Shown: positions 33,406-42,732 of the stretch, one piece after another
Layout: every line of letters begins with the position of its first letter
Position numbering within the stretch: position 1 is the first letter of the stretch
Assembly: GCA_045110475.1 (NCBI GenBank)
Contig: JBGCGC010000055.1
Location: 10,006 to 74,005 of the forward strand
Length of the DNA: 64,000 nt
From: Granulosicoccus sp045110475
GTDB lineage: Bacteria; Pseudomonadota; Gammaproteobacteria; Granulosicoccales; Granulosicoccaceae
Direction: 5' to 3'
Notes under the pieces: model-generated
What the model was told of the DNA's origin: nothing
Database searches by the model: none
What the model saw: the letters and a program-made list of their open reading frames with translations, nothing else
Made by a program: the position numbers and the translations under genes

Positions 33406-35136
33406 ATGGCTACAACAAACACAATGGCATGGTCATGGCGTCGCGGTGTTGTTATCGCAGGTTTTGCCGTGCTTGCACTAGTACTGATTGGACGCGTGAC
33501 CTACCTGCAGGTTTTCGAATACGATTACTTGAGTACCGAGGGTGCGAATCGCCAGTTGCGCACCGTTGAAATACCCGCACACCGTGGTGATTTGCTTGAT
33601 CGATCAGGAGATCCTCTGGCGATCAGCACGCCTATAGACACTCTGTGGGGAGTGCCAGACGAGCTGGTCACGCAGCCAGCCCTGATACTTGAGGTTGCAC
33701 AAACGCTCAACATCGACGGCGCACGGCTGAATCAGCGGATTGTCGATGCAGACGCCAGAGGGCGCGAGTTCATTTACGTCAAACGGCATGTACGCCCTGA
33801 TCTTGTCGAACGTGTACAGGCACTGAACGTTAAGGGGCTTGAGGTGCAGCGTGAATATCGACGTTATTATCCGAGTGGTCCTGCTGCGTCGCACATCATC
33901 GGATTTACCGGTATTGATGACAGGGGGCGTGAGGGTCTTGAGATGGCCTATGACAACTGGTTGTCAGGTGAGGCTGGGTCGCGTCGCATTGTCCAGGATA
34001 GAACCGGGCGCGAGATTACAGGCCTGGATGTCATCAAACCTGCAGTCACTGGCAAAGAACTGCTGTTAAGTATTGATAGACAGCTTCAGTACTTTGCTGA
34101 CAAGGCGCTGCGCGAAGCAATAGACAAGCATGACGCTGAAAGTGGTTCGGTGGTCGTTATGGATACGCGGACGGGTGAAGTGTTGGGCATGGTCAATTAT
34201 CCCAGCTATAACCCTAACAATATTGGCGATAGAGCTGGTGGGCGTCAGCGCAATCGTGGCGTCACTGATGTGTTCGAACCCGGTTCCACAATGAAGCCCT
34301 TTACCATTGCTGCGGCACTTGAGTCCGGCGATTTCAAGCCCGAGGATCTTGTATACACATCACCGGGGCAATATCAGATTGGTAAGTACCAGATCAAGGA
34401 TCCGAAGGACTACGGTTGGCTGGATCTGAATGGCATTGTGACCAAATCCAGTAACGTTGGCATCAGTAAGGTAGCTAATCAGTTGGTGCCCGAGCAGATG
34501 TGGTCTGTGTTGGACGAATTTGGTTTTGGTCATCCGACCGGAAGCGAATTTCCCGGTGAAGTAGCAGGCTATTTCAACCATCCCACGCTATGGCATCGGT
34601 CTGAACAGGCAAGTGTGTCGTTCGGCTATGGACTGGCGGTTACTGCCTTGCAACTGACTCGTGCCTACGCGGCATTGGCCAATGACGGCGTTATGCCAAC
34701 GGTGTCGTTTGTCAAAAGCGATACCCCGGTAAAAGGGCATCGTGTCATCGATGTGTCCATCGCGCGTGATATTCAGAACATGCTGGAATCGGTTGTCATC
34801 AAAGGAACTGGCAAGCGAGCACAGGTACCGGGTTACCGGGTTGCTGGCAAGACGGGTACGGCGCATCGCTCAGAGTCCGGTGGTTATGACGAGAACCGTT
34901 ATGCTTCTGTTTTCGCAGGCTATGCGCCAGCCAGTAACCCGCGGATGGCGATTGTGGTTGTGGTTCATGATCCTAAGGGTGGAGAGCATACCGGTGGTAC
35001 TGTCGCCGCCCCGGTGTTTGCCGAGGTTATGTCGCATGCCCTTCGTCTTATGGGGATCGAGCCGGATAATATCGATCAGGAACGTGCAGAGGCCCCGGTA
35101 ACCCCGTTGACGAAACCGTTGGGGGAGCGTTCTTGA
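33406..35136 (+). CDS. ftsI: Peptidoglycan D,D-transpeptidase FtsI (PBP3)
   Basis: FtsI cross-links septal peptidoglycan. The 576-residue protein has an N-terminal membrane anchor (VVIAGFAVLALVLIGRVTYL), a PBP dimer domain and a penicillin-binding transpeptidase domain. Active-site motifs are Ser294 in STMKPF, the SSN triad (TKSSNVG) and KTGT (GKTGTAHR). Its stop overlaps the TTG start of murE. Confidence 0.98.
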   Translation: MATTNTMAWSWRRGVVIAGFAVLALVLIGRVTYLQVFEYDYLSTEGANRQLRTVEIPAHRGDLLDRSGDPLAISTPIDTLWGVPDELVTQPALILEVAQTLNIDGARLNQRIVDADARGREFIYVKRHVRPDLVERVQALNVKGLEVQREYRRYYPSGPAASHIIGFTGIDDRGREGLEMAYDNWLSGEAGSRRIVQDRTGREITGLDVIKPAVTGKELLLSIDRQLQYFADKALREAIDKHDAESGSVVVMDTRTGEVLGMVNYPSYNPNNIGDRAGGRQRNRGVTDVFEPGSTMKPFTIAAALESGDFKPEDLVYTSPGQYQIGKYQIKDPKDYGWLDLNGIVTKSSNVGISKVANQLVPEQMWSVLDEFGFGHPTGSEFPGEVAGYFNHPTLWHRSEQASVSFGYGLAVTALQLTRAYAALANDGVMPTVSFVKSDTPVKGHRVIDVSIARDIQNMLESVVIKGTGKRAQVPGYRVAGKTGTAHRSESGGYDENRYASVFAGYAPASNPRMAIVVVVHDPKGGEHTGGTVAAPVFAEVMSHALRLMGIEPDNIDQERAEAPVTPLTKPLGERS

Positions 35137-36644
35137 ACCCCGTGCTCTACAACTGGTCACTGGAGACGCTACTGAGTCCCTGGCTGAGTGACGGTGTACC
35201 GGATATTGCAATAACCGGTGTTAATCTGGACAGCCGCAAAGTGGTTCAGGGTGATGTGTACATCGCGGTTGGTGGTGCAATCACTCATGGTATGCACCAT
35301 GCCTTGAAGGCTGTCGATGCTGGAGCCGTCGCTGTTCTGGTCGAACAATCCTCGCTTGAAATTTTCGGTGCCGTCATTGAGCAGCTGACTGCTCGTGACA
35401 TTGCAGTGGTGGCTGTCGGTGGGCTAGACAAGCTTTGCGCATCCATTGCCTCGCGTTTCTATCATGAGCCTGACCGGTCCCTGATGATTGTTGCCGTTAC
35501 CGGAACAGACGGTAAAACGTCTGTCTGTCGCTTCATTGCACAAGCGCTGGCCGCGAATGCTCAATGCTGCGGATACATCGGTACGCTCGGTTGGGGAATC
35601 GGCGATGCGTTGGAAAATACCGATCTGACAACGCCAGACAGTGTCACCTTGTTCCGCCTGTTGGCCACAATGCGTGATCAGGGTGCGCGGTTTGTTGCGC
35701 TTGAAGCGTCTTCGCACGGGATTGCGGAAGGCAGGCTGGACGGACTGGCTCTGGATGTCGCCGTGTTGACTAATCTGGGGCGCGATCATCTTGACTATCA
35801 CGTCACGGTAGAGGCTTACAGGGCTGCCAAAGAGCGGTTGTTTCACTGGCATTCCCTGCAAGCCGTCGTCTTGAATGCTGATGATTCAATGGGCCAAGAG
35901 CTGATTGAAAAGCTCCACAATATTGAGTGTTTTTCTTATTCGGCTACGGGTGAGCAAAGTCAATCAAGCGATCATCGAGTGTTGGCCACGGATGTTCTGG
36001 CAAATGATGCCGGCCTTGCCTTCAAACTGGTTGAGGCTGCAGGAACTGGTTTGGTTTCCACTGAATTACTGGGTCGTTTCAACGTTGACAATTTGTTGGC
36101 CAGTTATGCCAGTTTGCGTGCTTGTGGTGTTGCTGCGAATGATGCGCGCCATTGCCTCAATGCAGTAAAGCCTGTTGCCGGGCGGATGGAACGTCTGGGT
36201 GGCGGTGACAAACCCACCGTCGTTATTGACTACAGCCACACCCCTAATGCGCTGCAACTTGCAATAGCCAGTGTGCGTGTACATTGCGCGAAACGGCTTT
36301 GGGTCGTGTTTGGTTGCGGTGGTGATCGCGATCAGGGCAAGCGAGCGCCGATGGCGAGGGCTGCCCAAACAGCCGATTACGTCGTGCTCACTGATGACAA
36401 TCCACGAACCGAAATCTCCGCGAACATCATCAGTGATGTGTTGAAAGGTTTTGACAGTACCGAAAATGTCACTGTTATAGCAGACCGTGCGCAGGCTATT
36501 CGACATGCTTTGTTGTCTGCACAGGCTGGTGACCTGGTGCTGATAGCTGGCAAGGGTCATGAGGACTATCAGATTGTTGGCGCTGAGAAATTGTATTTCA
36601 GTGATCGCGAACAGGCGCAGTTGCTGCTAGGGGTCGCATCATGA
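35133..36644 (+). CDS. murE: UDP-MurNAc-L-Ala-D-Glu:meso-diaminopimelate ligase
   Basis: MurE adds the third residue of the peptidoglycan stem. The protein has 503 residues from a TTG start (35133-35135) overlapping the ftsI stop; GGGGGAG lies 5 nt upstream. ATP-binding loop is VTGTDGKTSVCRF. DNPRTE near residue 420 is the signature for meso-diaminopimelate recognition, so the cell wall should be of the DAP type. It overlaps murF by 4 nt. Confidence 0.97.
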   Translation: MNPVLYNWSLETLLSPWLSDGVPDIAITGVNLDSRKVVQGDVYIAVGGAITHGMHHALKAVDAGAVAVLVEQSSLEIFGAVIEQLTARDIAVVAVGGLDKLCASIASRFYHEPDRSLMIVAVTGTDGKTSVCRFIAQALAANAQCCGYIGTLGWGIGDALENTDLTTPDSVTLFRLLATMRDQGARFVALEASSHGIAEGRLDGLALDVAVLTNLGRDHLDYHVTVEAYRAAKERLFHWHSLQAVVLNADDSMGQELIEKLHNIECFSYSATGEQSQSSDHRVLATDVLANDAGLAFKLVEAAGTGLVSTELLGRFNVDNLLASYASLRACGVAANDARHCLNAVKPVAGRMERLGGGDKPTVVIDYSHTPNALQLAIASVRVHCAKRLWVVFGCGGDRDQGKRAPMARAAQTADYVVLTDDNPRTEISANIISDVLKGFDSTENVTVIADRAQAIRHALLSAQAGDLVLIAGKGHEDYQIVGAEKLYFSDREQAQLLLGVAS

Positions 36645-38035
36645 GTTTTCAACTGGAACTCAGTGAATGTATAAGACCACTTGGTGCGTCCCTGACCGGT
36701 GACAGTGTCACCGTCAAAGGCGTAAGTATCGATTCGCGTACCTTAAAACCCGGTGAACTCTACGTAGCCATCGTGGGCGAGCGATTCAACGGACATGAGT
36801 TTGTCAATGCCGCAAAAGAGGCAGGGGCTGCGGCAATAATGGTTCATGAAGAGGTCAACTGCGAGCTTCCTCAGCTTGGCGTAGCCGATACTCAGCTGGC
36901 CCTGGGCCAGTTGGGAAAGTTCTGGGCGGCAAGGTTCGCCATTCCAACCGTTGCCATAACAGGCAGTAATGGCAAGACAACGGTCAAGGAGATCGTCACC
37001 AGCATCCTGCAGCAACAGGGGCCGGTCCTGGCAACCCGAGGCAATCTCAATAACGAGCTTGGTGTGCCCTTGACGCTCTTGAACATGCGCAAGGAGCATG
37101 ATTACGCGGTCATCGAGATGGGCGCTAACCACGCGGGAGAGATCGCGCGCCTGGTAGCACTGGTCGAGCCCGATGTTGCCGTTGTGACTAACATTGGTAC
37201 AGCGCATCTGGAAGGTTTTGGTAGCGTTGAGGGTATCGCTGCCGCCAAGTCTGAGATTTATGCTGGCCTGAAATCTGATGGCTATGGCGTGATAAACGCT
37301 GATGATGCCTACGCCGATTTTATGCGTGGAGCTTGTGAGCATTGTCGTTCGCGCGATTTTGGCCGCGTTATGGATGCGGATGTCTCAGGTGCACCCGGCC
37401 AGGAGTTTGTCATAGACACCATGGGCAGGCGGGCGTCTCCGCGTTTTCGACTCGCCGGCGAGCACAATTTCATGAACGCATTGGCTGCCGTAGCAGCAGC
37501 GCAATGTCTGGACGTTCAGCTTGATTCGATTGTCAGAGGCCTTGAAGCTGTCTCGGCTGTACCGGGAAGGCTGGAGAAAAAGTCGGGTGCAAGTGGTGCA
37601 CTCATTATCGATGATAGCTATAACGCTAACCCCGACTCCGTACGTTGCGCCATCAATGTGCTTGCTGCTCATCATGGTAAACAGTTTCTGGTGCTGGGCG
37701 ACATGGGTGAACTCGGACCTGATTCACCGGCAATGCACAGTGAGATCGGCAGATTTGCCAGAGAACAAGGTGTCGACGGTTTGTGGACAACCGGTGACTT
37801 GTCGTGTGAAACGCAAAGTGCATTTCAGGATTCAGTCACTGATGTCAAGCCCGAGCAAGGCGCGCACTTTAAAGACCAGGCATCGTTGATCAGCAACCTG
37901 CTTGATCACCTGTCCGACGATGTGACCGTATTGATCAAGGGATCAAGGAGCGCTCACATGGAAAATGTCGTCAATGCACTGGTGATATCTGCTGAAGGTT
38001 CGCCTGAGGCAGCCTCAACGGGTGCGCCATCATGA
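36641..38035 (+). CDS. murF: UDP-MurNAc-tripeptide:D-Ala-D-Ala ligase
   Basis: MurF completes the UDP-MurNAc pentapeptide by adding D-Ala-D-Ala. The 464 residues include ITGSNGKTTVKEIV, the GNLNNELGVPLTLLN loop, EMGANHAGEI and DDSYNANPDSV. The C-terminal 10 residues are Ala/Ser/Gly-rich. The 4-nt overlaps with murE and mraY indicate translational coupling. Confidence 0.98.
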   Translation: MSFQLELSECIRPLGASLTGDSVTVKGVSIDSRTLKPGELYVAIVGERFNGHEFVNAAKEAGAAAIMVHEEVNCELPQLGVADTQLALGQLGKFWAARFAIPTVAITGSNGKTTVKEIVTSILQQQGPVLATRGNLNNELGVPLTLLNMRKEHDYAVIEMGANHAGEIARLVALVEPDVAVVTNIGTAHLEGFGSVEGIAAAKSEIYAGLKSDGYGVINADDAYADFMRGACEHCRSRDFGRVMDADVSGAPGQEFVIDTMGRRASPRFRLAGEHNFMNALAAVAAAQCLDVQLDSIVRGLEAVSAVPGRLEKKSGASGALIIDDSYNANPDSVRCAINVLAAHHGKQFLVLGDMGELGPDSPAMHSEIGRFAREQGVDGLWTTGDLSCETQSAFQDSVTDVKPEQGAHFKDQASLISNLLDHLSDDVTVLIKGSRSAHMENVVNALVISAEGSPEAASTGAPS

Positions 38036-39114
38036 TGCTGCTCTTGAGTGACTGGCTGTCAGGTGTCGATCCGGGCTTTGATGTTGTTCGGTATATCACC
38101 TTGCGAGCAATTTTTGCTGCGCTGACAGCGTTGGTCATCTGTCTGTTGTTTGGCGCAAGACTTATCCGGTGGTTAACCGAGGCGAAGATCGGGCAATCAG
38201 TACGTTCGGATGGTCCACAGTCGCATCTTGTTAAACAAGGCACCCCAACCATGGGTGGGGCAATGATTATTATCGCTGTTGCACTGAGTACGTTGATCTG
38301 GTCTGATCTTGGCGTGCGTCAGGTGTGGATCGTGTTATTCGTCACGCTGGGTTTTGGCGCAATTGGCTGGGTAGATGATTATCGAAAAGTGGTGTTGTCC
38401 AACTCTGTCGGGCTGACTGCCAGAGAAAAGCTCTTTTGGCAGACCGCTGTAGCGGGGGTTGCTGTGGTAGCGCTTTACATGAGCGTTAATCAGCGTGAAG
38501 AACTGGAGCTGATTGTGCCGTTCTTCAAGGAGACGGTTATCTATCTGGGATGGGTGTTCATACCGTTTGCCTTTCTGGTTATCGTGGGTAGCAGCAATGC
38601 TGTCAACCTGACTGATGGGCTGGATGGGCTTGCCATCCTGCCATCGGTCATGGTCGCAGCCGGTCTGGGACTGATCGCCTACCTTGCCGGACACGCAATA
38701 TTTGCCGATTACCTTGGCATTCCGAATATCAAGGGTGCGGGTGAACTCACTGTCTTCTGCAGTGCGCTGACGGGTGCCGGGCTTGGCTTTCTGTGGTTCA
38801 ACACGTATCCGGCGCAGGTTTTCATGGGTGATGTTGGTGCGTTAAGTATCGGCGCCGCGCTGGGTGTTGTAGCTATTATGGTTCGACAAGAGCTGGTGCT
38901 TTTTATTATGGGAGGCATCTTTGTTCTTGAAGCGGTTTCTGTCATTTTGCAGGTGGGCTCGTTCAAGCTCACTGGCAAGCGAATATTTCGCATGGCGCCG
39001 ATCCATCATCATTTCGAATTGAAAGGCTGGCCTGAACCACGGATTATTGTGCGCTTCTGGATCATCACGGTCATTTTAGTACTGGTGGGTCTATCCACCC
39101 TGAAGATCCGCTGA
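38032..39114 (+). CDS. mraY: Phospho-N-acetylmuramoyl-pentapeptide-transferase MraY
   Basis: MraY makes lipid I on the inner membrane. The 360-residue protein has about ten membrane helices and the polyprenyl-phosphate transferase motifs GTPTMGGAMI, GWVDDYRK (catalytic aspartates), SNAVNLTDGLDGLA, GDVGALSIG and MAPIHHHFELKGW. Its stop codon shares a base with the murD start. Confidence 0.98.
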   Translation: MMLLLSDWLSGVDPGFDVVRYITLRAIFAALTALVICLLFGARLIRWLTEAKIGQSVRSDGPQSHLVKQGTPTMGGAMIIIAVALSTLIWSDLGVRQVWIVLFVTLGFGAIGWVDDYRKVVLSNSVGLTAREKLFWQTAVAGVAVVALYMSVNQREELELIVPFFKETVIYLGWVFIPFAFLVIVGSSNAVNLTDGLDGLAILPSVMVAAGLGLIAYLAGHAIFADYLGIPNIKGAGELTVFCSALTGAGLGFLWFNTYPAQVFMGDVGALSIGAALGVVAIMVRQELVLFIMGGIFVLEAVSVILQVGSFKLTGKRIFRMAPIHHHFELKGWPEPRIIVRFWIITVILVLVGLSTLKIR

Positions 39115-40436
39115 TGAAAATCGCCGATCTCAAGCAGAAAGCAGTACTGGTTGTCGGGCTGGGTGTAACCGGAATTTCGGTTGCAGGCTTCCTTGCAAGG
39201 CAAGGTGTCGATTTTTCGATTGCCGACGAAAAAGCGAGTGAAAGCACACTTGCGGACATCAATGTTCGGATGCCTTTACACAAGACATTTACTGGCGAGT
39301 TGTTCTGTCAGTTTGATGTCATTGTTCTTAGTCCGGGGATACCGAGAGCTCATCCGGCGATTGCCGCAGCAGTGGCATCCGGGGTTGAGGTAATCGGGGA
39401 TATTGAGCTGTTTGCCAGCGCAGTGACAGTTCCCGTCGTTGCCGTCACCGGTTCGAATGGCAAAAGTACGGTGGTGGCCTGGCTTGCCGACGCGCTCAAT
39501 GTCTGCGGCACCAACGCAATTGCTTGTGGAAACATTGGTGATGCTGCGCTGGATGCCTTGCAAAGTGACGCTGAGGTCTTGGTGCTGGAGCTCTCCAGCT
39601 ACCAACTGGAATCCACTAGCTCATTGCGTCCGCTGTCTGCGGTGGTACTTAATGTCAGCGATGACCACCGGGACCGGTATGACAGCATTGAGCATTACGC
39701 TTCGGTCAAGCGCCGCGTATATAAAAATGCGCACCATTGTGTGGCTAATCGGGACGATCTGCGGACCTGGCCATCTGATGATGACGTTGCGGTCTGCAGC
39801 TTCTTTACCCTTGCAGAACAGGTCATGGCAGACACTGATACTGCTGGTCGGACTTGGCAGCGCTCTATCCTGAACAAGACAAAGCTTTCCATGCCGGGTG
39901 ATCACAACGTGGCAAACGCACTGGCGATAGTTGCGCTGGCTGCACCGTTGATCGATTCACTGGCGATTGAAGAAAACGCCTTGTTAGCGTCGCTGGAAAA
40001 TTTCACGGGCCTGGCCCATCGCAGTCAGTTTGTTGGCGAGCGAGATGGTGTTCGCTGGTACAACGATTCGAAGGGCACTAATGTCGATGCTTGTCAAAAG
40101 GCGGTGTTGGCCATGCCGGGGCCGGTGATTCTCATCGCTGGAGGAATCAGCAAGGGGGCTGATTTTTCAACGTTATCCGAAACGGTCAATAATTCCGTGA
40201 AGCTGCTGATACTGATGGGTCAGGATCGTCAGATCATCGCCAGTCAATTGAAGGGCTGCGTGGCAATGGAACTTGCCGACACCTTGCTAGAGGCTGTGCG
40301 ACTTGCGAGTGACAAGGCAGGTGAGGGTGACGTTGTATTGCTATCTCCTGCCTGTTCAAGTTTCGACATGTTCGATAACTTCGAAGATCGGGGTGAACAA
40401 TTCGTTGCTGCCGTGCAGGAGGTACTGGCCGCATGA
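39114..40436 (+). CDS. murD: UDP-MurNAc-L-alanine:D-glutamate ligase
   Basis: MurD adds D-Glu to UDP-MurNAc-L-Ala. The 440 residues begin with the dinucleotide-like loop VVGLGVTGISVAGFL and contain the ATP loop VTGSNGKSTVVAWL, ELSSYQLEST and the C-terminal LLSPACSSFDMFDNFEDRGEQF. It overlaps ftsW by 4 nt. Confidence 0.98.
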   Translation: MKIADLKQKAVLVVGLGVTGISVAGFLARQGVDFSIADEKASESTLADINVRMPLHKTFTGELFCQFDVIVLSPGIPRAHPAIAAAVASGVEVIGDIELFASAVTVPVVAVTGSNGKSTVVAWLADALNVCGTNAIACGNIGDAALDALQSDAEVLVLELSSYQLESTSSLRPLSAVVLNVSDDHRDRYDSIEHYASVKRRVYKNAHHCVANRDDLRTWPSDDDVAVCSFFTLAEQVMADTDTAGRTWQRSILNKTKLSMPGDHNVANALAIVALAAPLIDSLAIEENALLASLENFTGLAHRSQFVGERDGVRWYNDSKGTNVDACQKAVLAMPGPVILIAGGISKGADFSTLSETVNNSVKLLILMGQDRQIIASQLKGCVAMELADTLLEAVRLASDKAGEGDVVLLSPACSSFDMFDNFEDRGEQFVAAVQEVLAA

Positions 40437-41647
40437 GCAGCGTGATATCGCGAGTCGCCTCAAGCCGTGTATCAACGGTGACGCCGTCTATGGGAGTACG
40501 GTTCTCTGATCATGCCTTGCTGATCAGCATCGTTGCCTTGGCGTTGTTCGGTGCGGTCATGATCGCATCAGCATCAACGGCAGTGTCGCAAAGCGTTTAT
40601 CAGACGCCATTCTATTTTGTGACTCGCCAGTTGATTTTTCTCGCAATAGGATGTTGTATCGGTGCTTTAACTTTTCGGGTGCCACTGTCTGTGTGGGAAA
40701 AGTATGGACCCCATCTGATCATCATATCGCTTGTTGGTCTGATGCTGGTGCTTGTGCCGTTCATCGGCAAGGAGGTCAACGGCAGTCGCCGCTGGATAGA
40801 TCTGGGATTTTTTACGGTACAGGTATCCGAGACTGTCAAGCTATTCATCATTGTGTATCTGGCAGGTTATCTCGTGCGTCGAGGGCATCTGGTACAAACC
40901 ACATTTGGCGGATTCGTTCGGCCATTGCTTCTCATATCGCTGGCGTGCGCCTTGTTATTGCTGGAGCCGGATTTTGGTGCTGCCGTAGTCATTGCCTCAA
41001 CTGCGACGTTGATGCTGTTTGTAGCCGGTGTCAGGTTCACCCAGTTCGTTTCTCTCATTGCCGTTCTGGGTGCAGTAGGGACTTTTCTGATCATGCTCTC
41101 ACCTTATCGTCTGCGGCGTTTTGTCAGTTTTATGGATCCCTTTGAAGATGCCTTTGATTCAGGCTATCAGCTGACCAATTCATTGATTGCTATTGGTAGC
41201 GGTGGTATTACCGGTGTCGGGTTTGGCAACAGCATCCAGAAGATGGAATTTCTGCCGGAAGCACACACCGATTTTTTATTTGCTGTTCTGTCTGAAGAGC
41301 TGGGATTGATTGGTGCTGTCGCAACCATAGGGCTTTATGTATTCATTGTCTGGCGCTGTTTTTGCCTGTCGCGCAAGGCGGAAGAGCAGGGCAACCGATT
41401 TGCAGGTTTCATTGCACTGGGTATCGGTATCTGGATTGGATTGCAATCGTTTATCAATATGGGTGTCTGTCTGGGTGTGCTGCCTACCAAGGGCATTACC
41501 TTGCCGCTGATGAGTTACGGTGGAAGTAGTGCGATTGTATTTGCCATTACTTTCAGCCTTTTGTTACGGGTTGAATGGGAGCTTGCCCAGAGCCTGCGGA
41601 TTGCACTCAGGGCGGGTGATTCTCTGGTCGAGGAGGCTTACCCATGA
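40433..41647 (+). CDS. ftsW: Lipid II glycosyltransferase FtsW
   Basis: FtsW is the SEDS-family polymerase that works with FtsI at the septum. The 404 residues form ten membrane helices. Typical SEDS segments are KEVNGSRRWIDLG, LLEPDFGAAVVI, GYQLTNSLIAIGSGG, LPEAHTDFLFAVLSEELG and LPLMSYGGSS. It overlaps murD and murG by 4 nt each. Confidence 0.98.
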   Translation: MSSVISRVASSRVSTVTPSMGVRFSDHALLISIVALALFGAVMIASASTAVSQSVYQTPFYFVTRQLIFLAIGCCIGALTFRVPLSVWEKYGPHLIIISLVGLMLVLVPFIGKEVNGSRRWIDLGFFTVQVSETVKLFIIVYLAGYLVRRGHLVQTTFGGFVRPLLLISLACALLLLEPDFGAAVVIASTATLMLFVAGVRFTQFVSLIAVLGAVGTFLIMLSPYRLRRFVSFMDPFEDAFDSGYQLTNSLIAIGSGGITGVGFGNSIQKMEFLPEAHTDFLFAVLSEELGLIGAVATIGLYVFIVWRCFCLSRKAEEQGNRFAGFIALGIGIWIGLQSFINMGVCLGVLPTKGITLPLMSYGGSSAIVFAITFSLLLRVEWELAQSLRIALRAGDSLVEEAYP

Positions 41648-42732
41648 GCGAGTCAATCAAGCAGGCAGTAATCATTGCTGCCGGTGGCACTGGTGGTCAC
41701 GTTGTACCAGCCCTCGCTGTTGCTGCAGTTCTGAAATCGCAAGATATCCCTGTTGTCTGGTTTGGAACAAAAAACGGGCTTGAAGCCAGAATGGTGCCTT
41801 TGCAGGGTATAGAAATGCGCTGGATTGATGTGGCAGGACTGCGCGGAAAGACGGTATGGGAGACCTTGCTTGGACCTGCAAAGCTACTCCGTGCTCTGAT
41901 ACAGAGCCTGCGTCAAATGCAAGCAATACGACCCAGAGCGGTGCTCGGCATGGGAGGGTTTGTTTCAGGTCCCGTAGGTCTTGCCGCCGTGGTGTTACGG
42001 ACGCCACTCGTCTTGCATGAACAGAATGCCGTTGCCGGAATGACCAATCGCTGGCTCAGCAGTGTCGCCACTCGTGTGTTCAGCGCCTGGCCCAATGTCT
42101 TCAGTTCATCCCGTCATGCAACGGTGGTGGGTAATCCGGTACGTGTTGATATGGAAGCTTTGGCAAAAGAGCCTTATCTGTCCCATACGGATGCACGGCG
42201 ACCACTTTGCGTGCTGGTTGTCGGCGGTAGTCGAGGGGCAAGTGCTCTGAACAAATTGGTACCCCAAGCGGTTGCCATTATGCAGCAACCCATTGTCGTT
42301 CATCATCAAAGCGGAAGTGCTGACGCTGCCGACGTGCGTAAGCGCTACGCCAGTGCTTCGCATGCGCAGGTACTTGTCAGCGATTTCATTGATGATATGA
42401 CAGCAGCCTATCAATCGGCTGATCTTGTTATCTGCCGTAGTGGGGCCATGACAGTGACCGAACTCGGAGCCCTTGGATTGCCCAGCATCCTCGTACCTTT
42501 CCCCTATGCGGTGGACGATCACCAGACACTCAATGCGCGACATCTGTCAGATGCCGGGGCTGCGTTGTTGATGCCTCAAAGCACCTTGAACGCAGAGTTG
42601 CTGGCCAGGGAATTGACAAACTTGTCTGAAGATCGTCAAAAGCTGAAATTGATGGGCACGGCTGCTCGCGGTTGTTTTGTTCCTGGTGCAGCTGCCAATG
42701 TTGCCCATGCGCTTCTGGAGGTATCACGCTAG
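41644..42732 (+). CDS. murG: UDP-GlcNAc:lipid I N-acetylglucosaminyltransferase
   Basis: MurG converts lipid I to lipid II at the inner face of the membrane. The 362 residues contain the glycine-rich loop AAGGTGGHVVPALAVA, GMGGFVSGPVGLAA, HEQNAVAGMTNR, VVGGSRGASALN and CRSGAMTVTELGALGLPSILVPFP. The stop TAG shares its last base with the GTG start I assign to murC. Confidence 0.98.
   Translation: MSESIKQAVIIAAGGTGGHVVPALAVAAVLKSQDIPVVWFGTKNGLEARMVPLQGIEMRWIDVAGLRGKTVWETLLGPAKLLRALIQSLRQMQAIRPRAVLGMGGFVSGPVGLAAVVLRTPLVLHEQNAVAGMTNRWLSSVATRVFSAWPNVFSSSRHATVVGNPVRVDMEALAKEPYLSHTDARRPLCVLVVGGSRGASALNKLVPQAVAIMQQPIVVHHQSGSADAADVRKRYASASHAQVLVSDFIDDMTAAYQSADLVICRSGAMTVTELGALGLPSILVPFPYAVDDHQTLNARHLSDAGAALLMPQSTLNAELLARELTNLSEDRQKLKLMGTAARGCFVPGAAANVAHALLEVSR

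Noticed and set aside
42672..42732. N-terminal extension of MurC into murG
   Set aside because: Cysteine-rich, unlike any MurC; the GTG at 42732 overlaps the murG stop and follows GGAGG.
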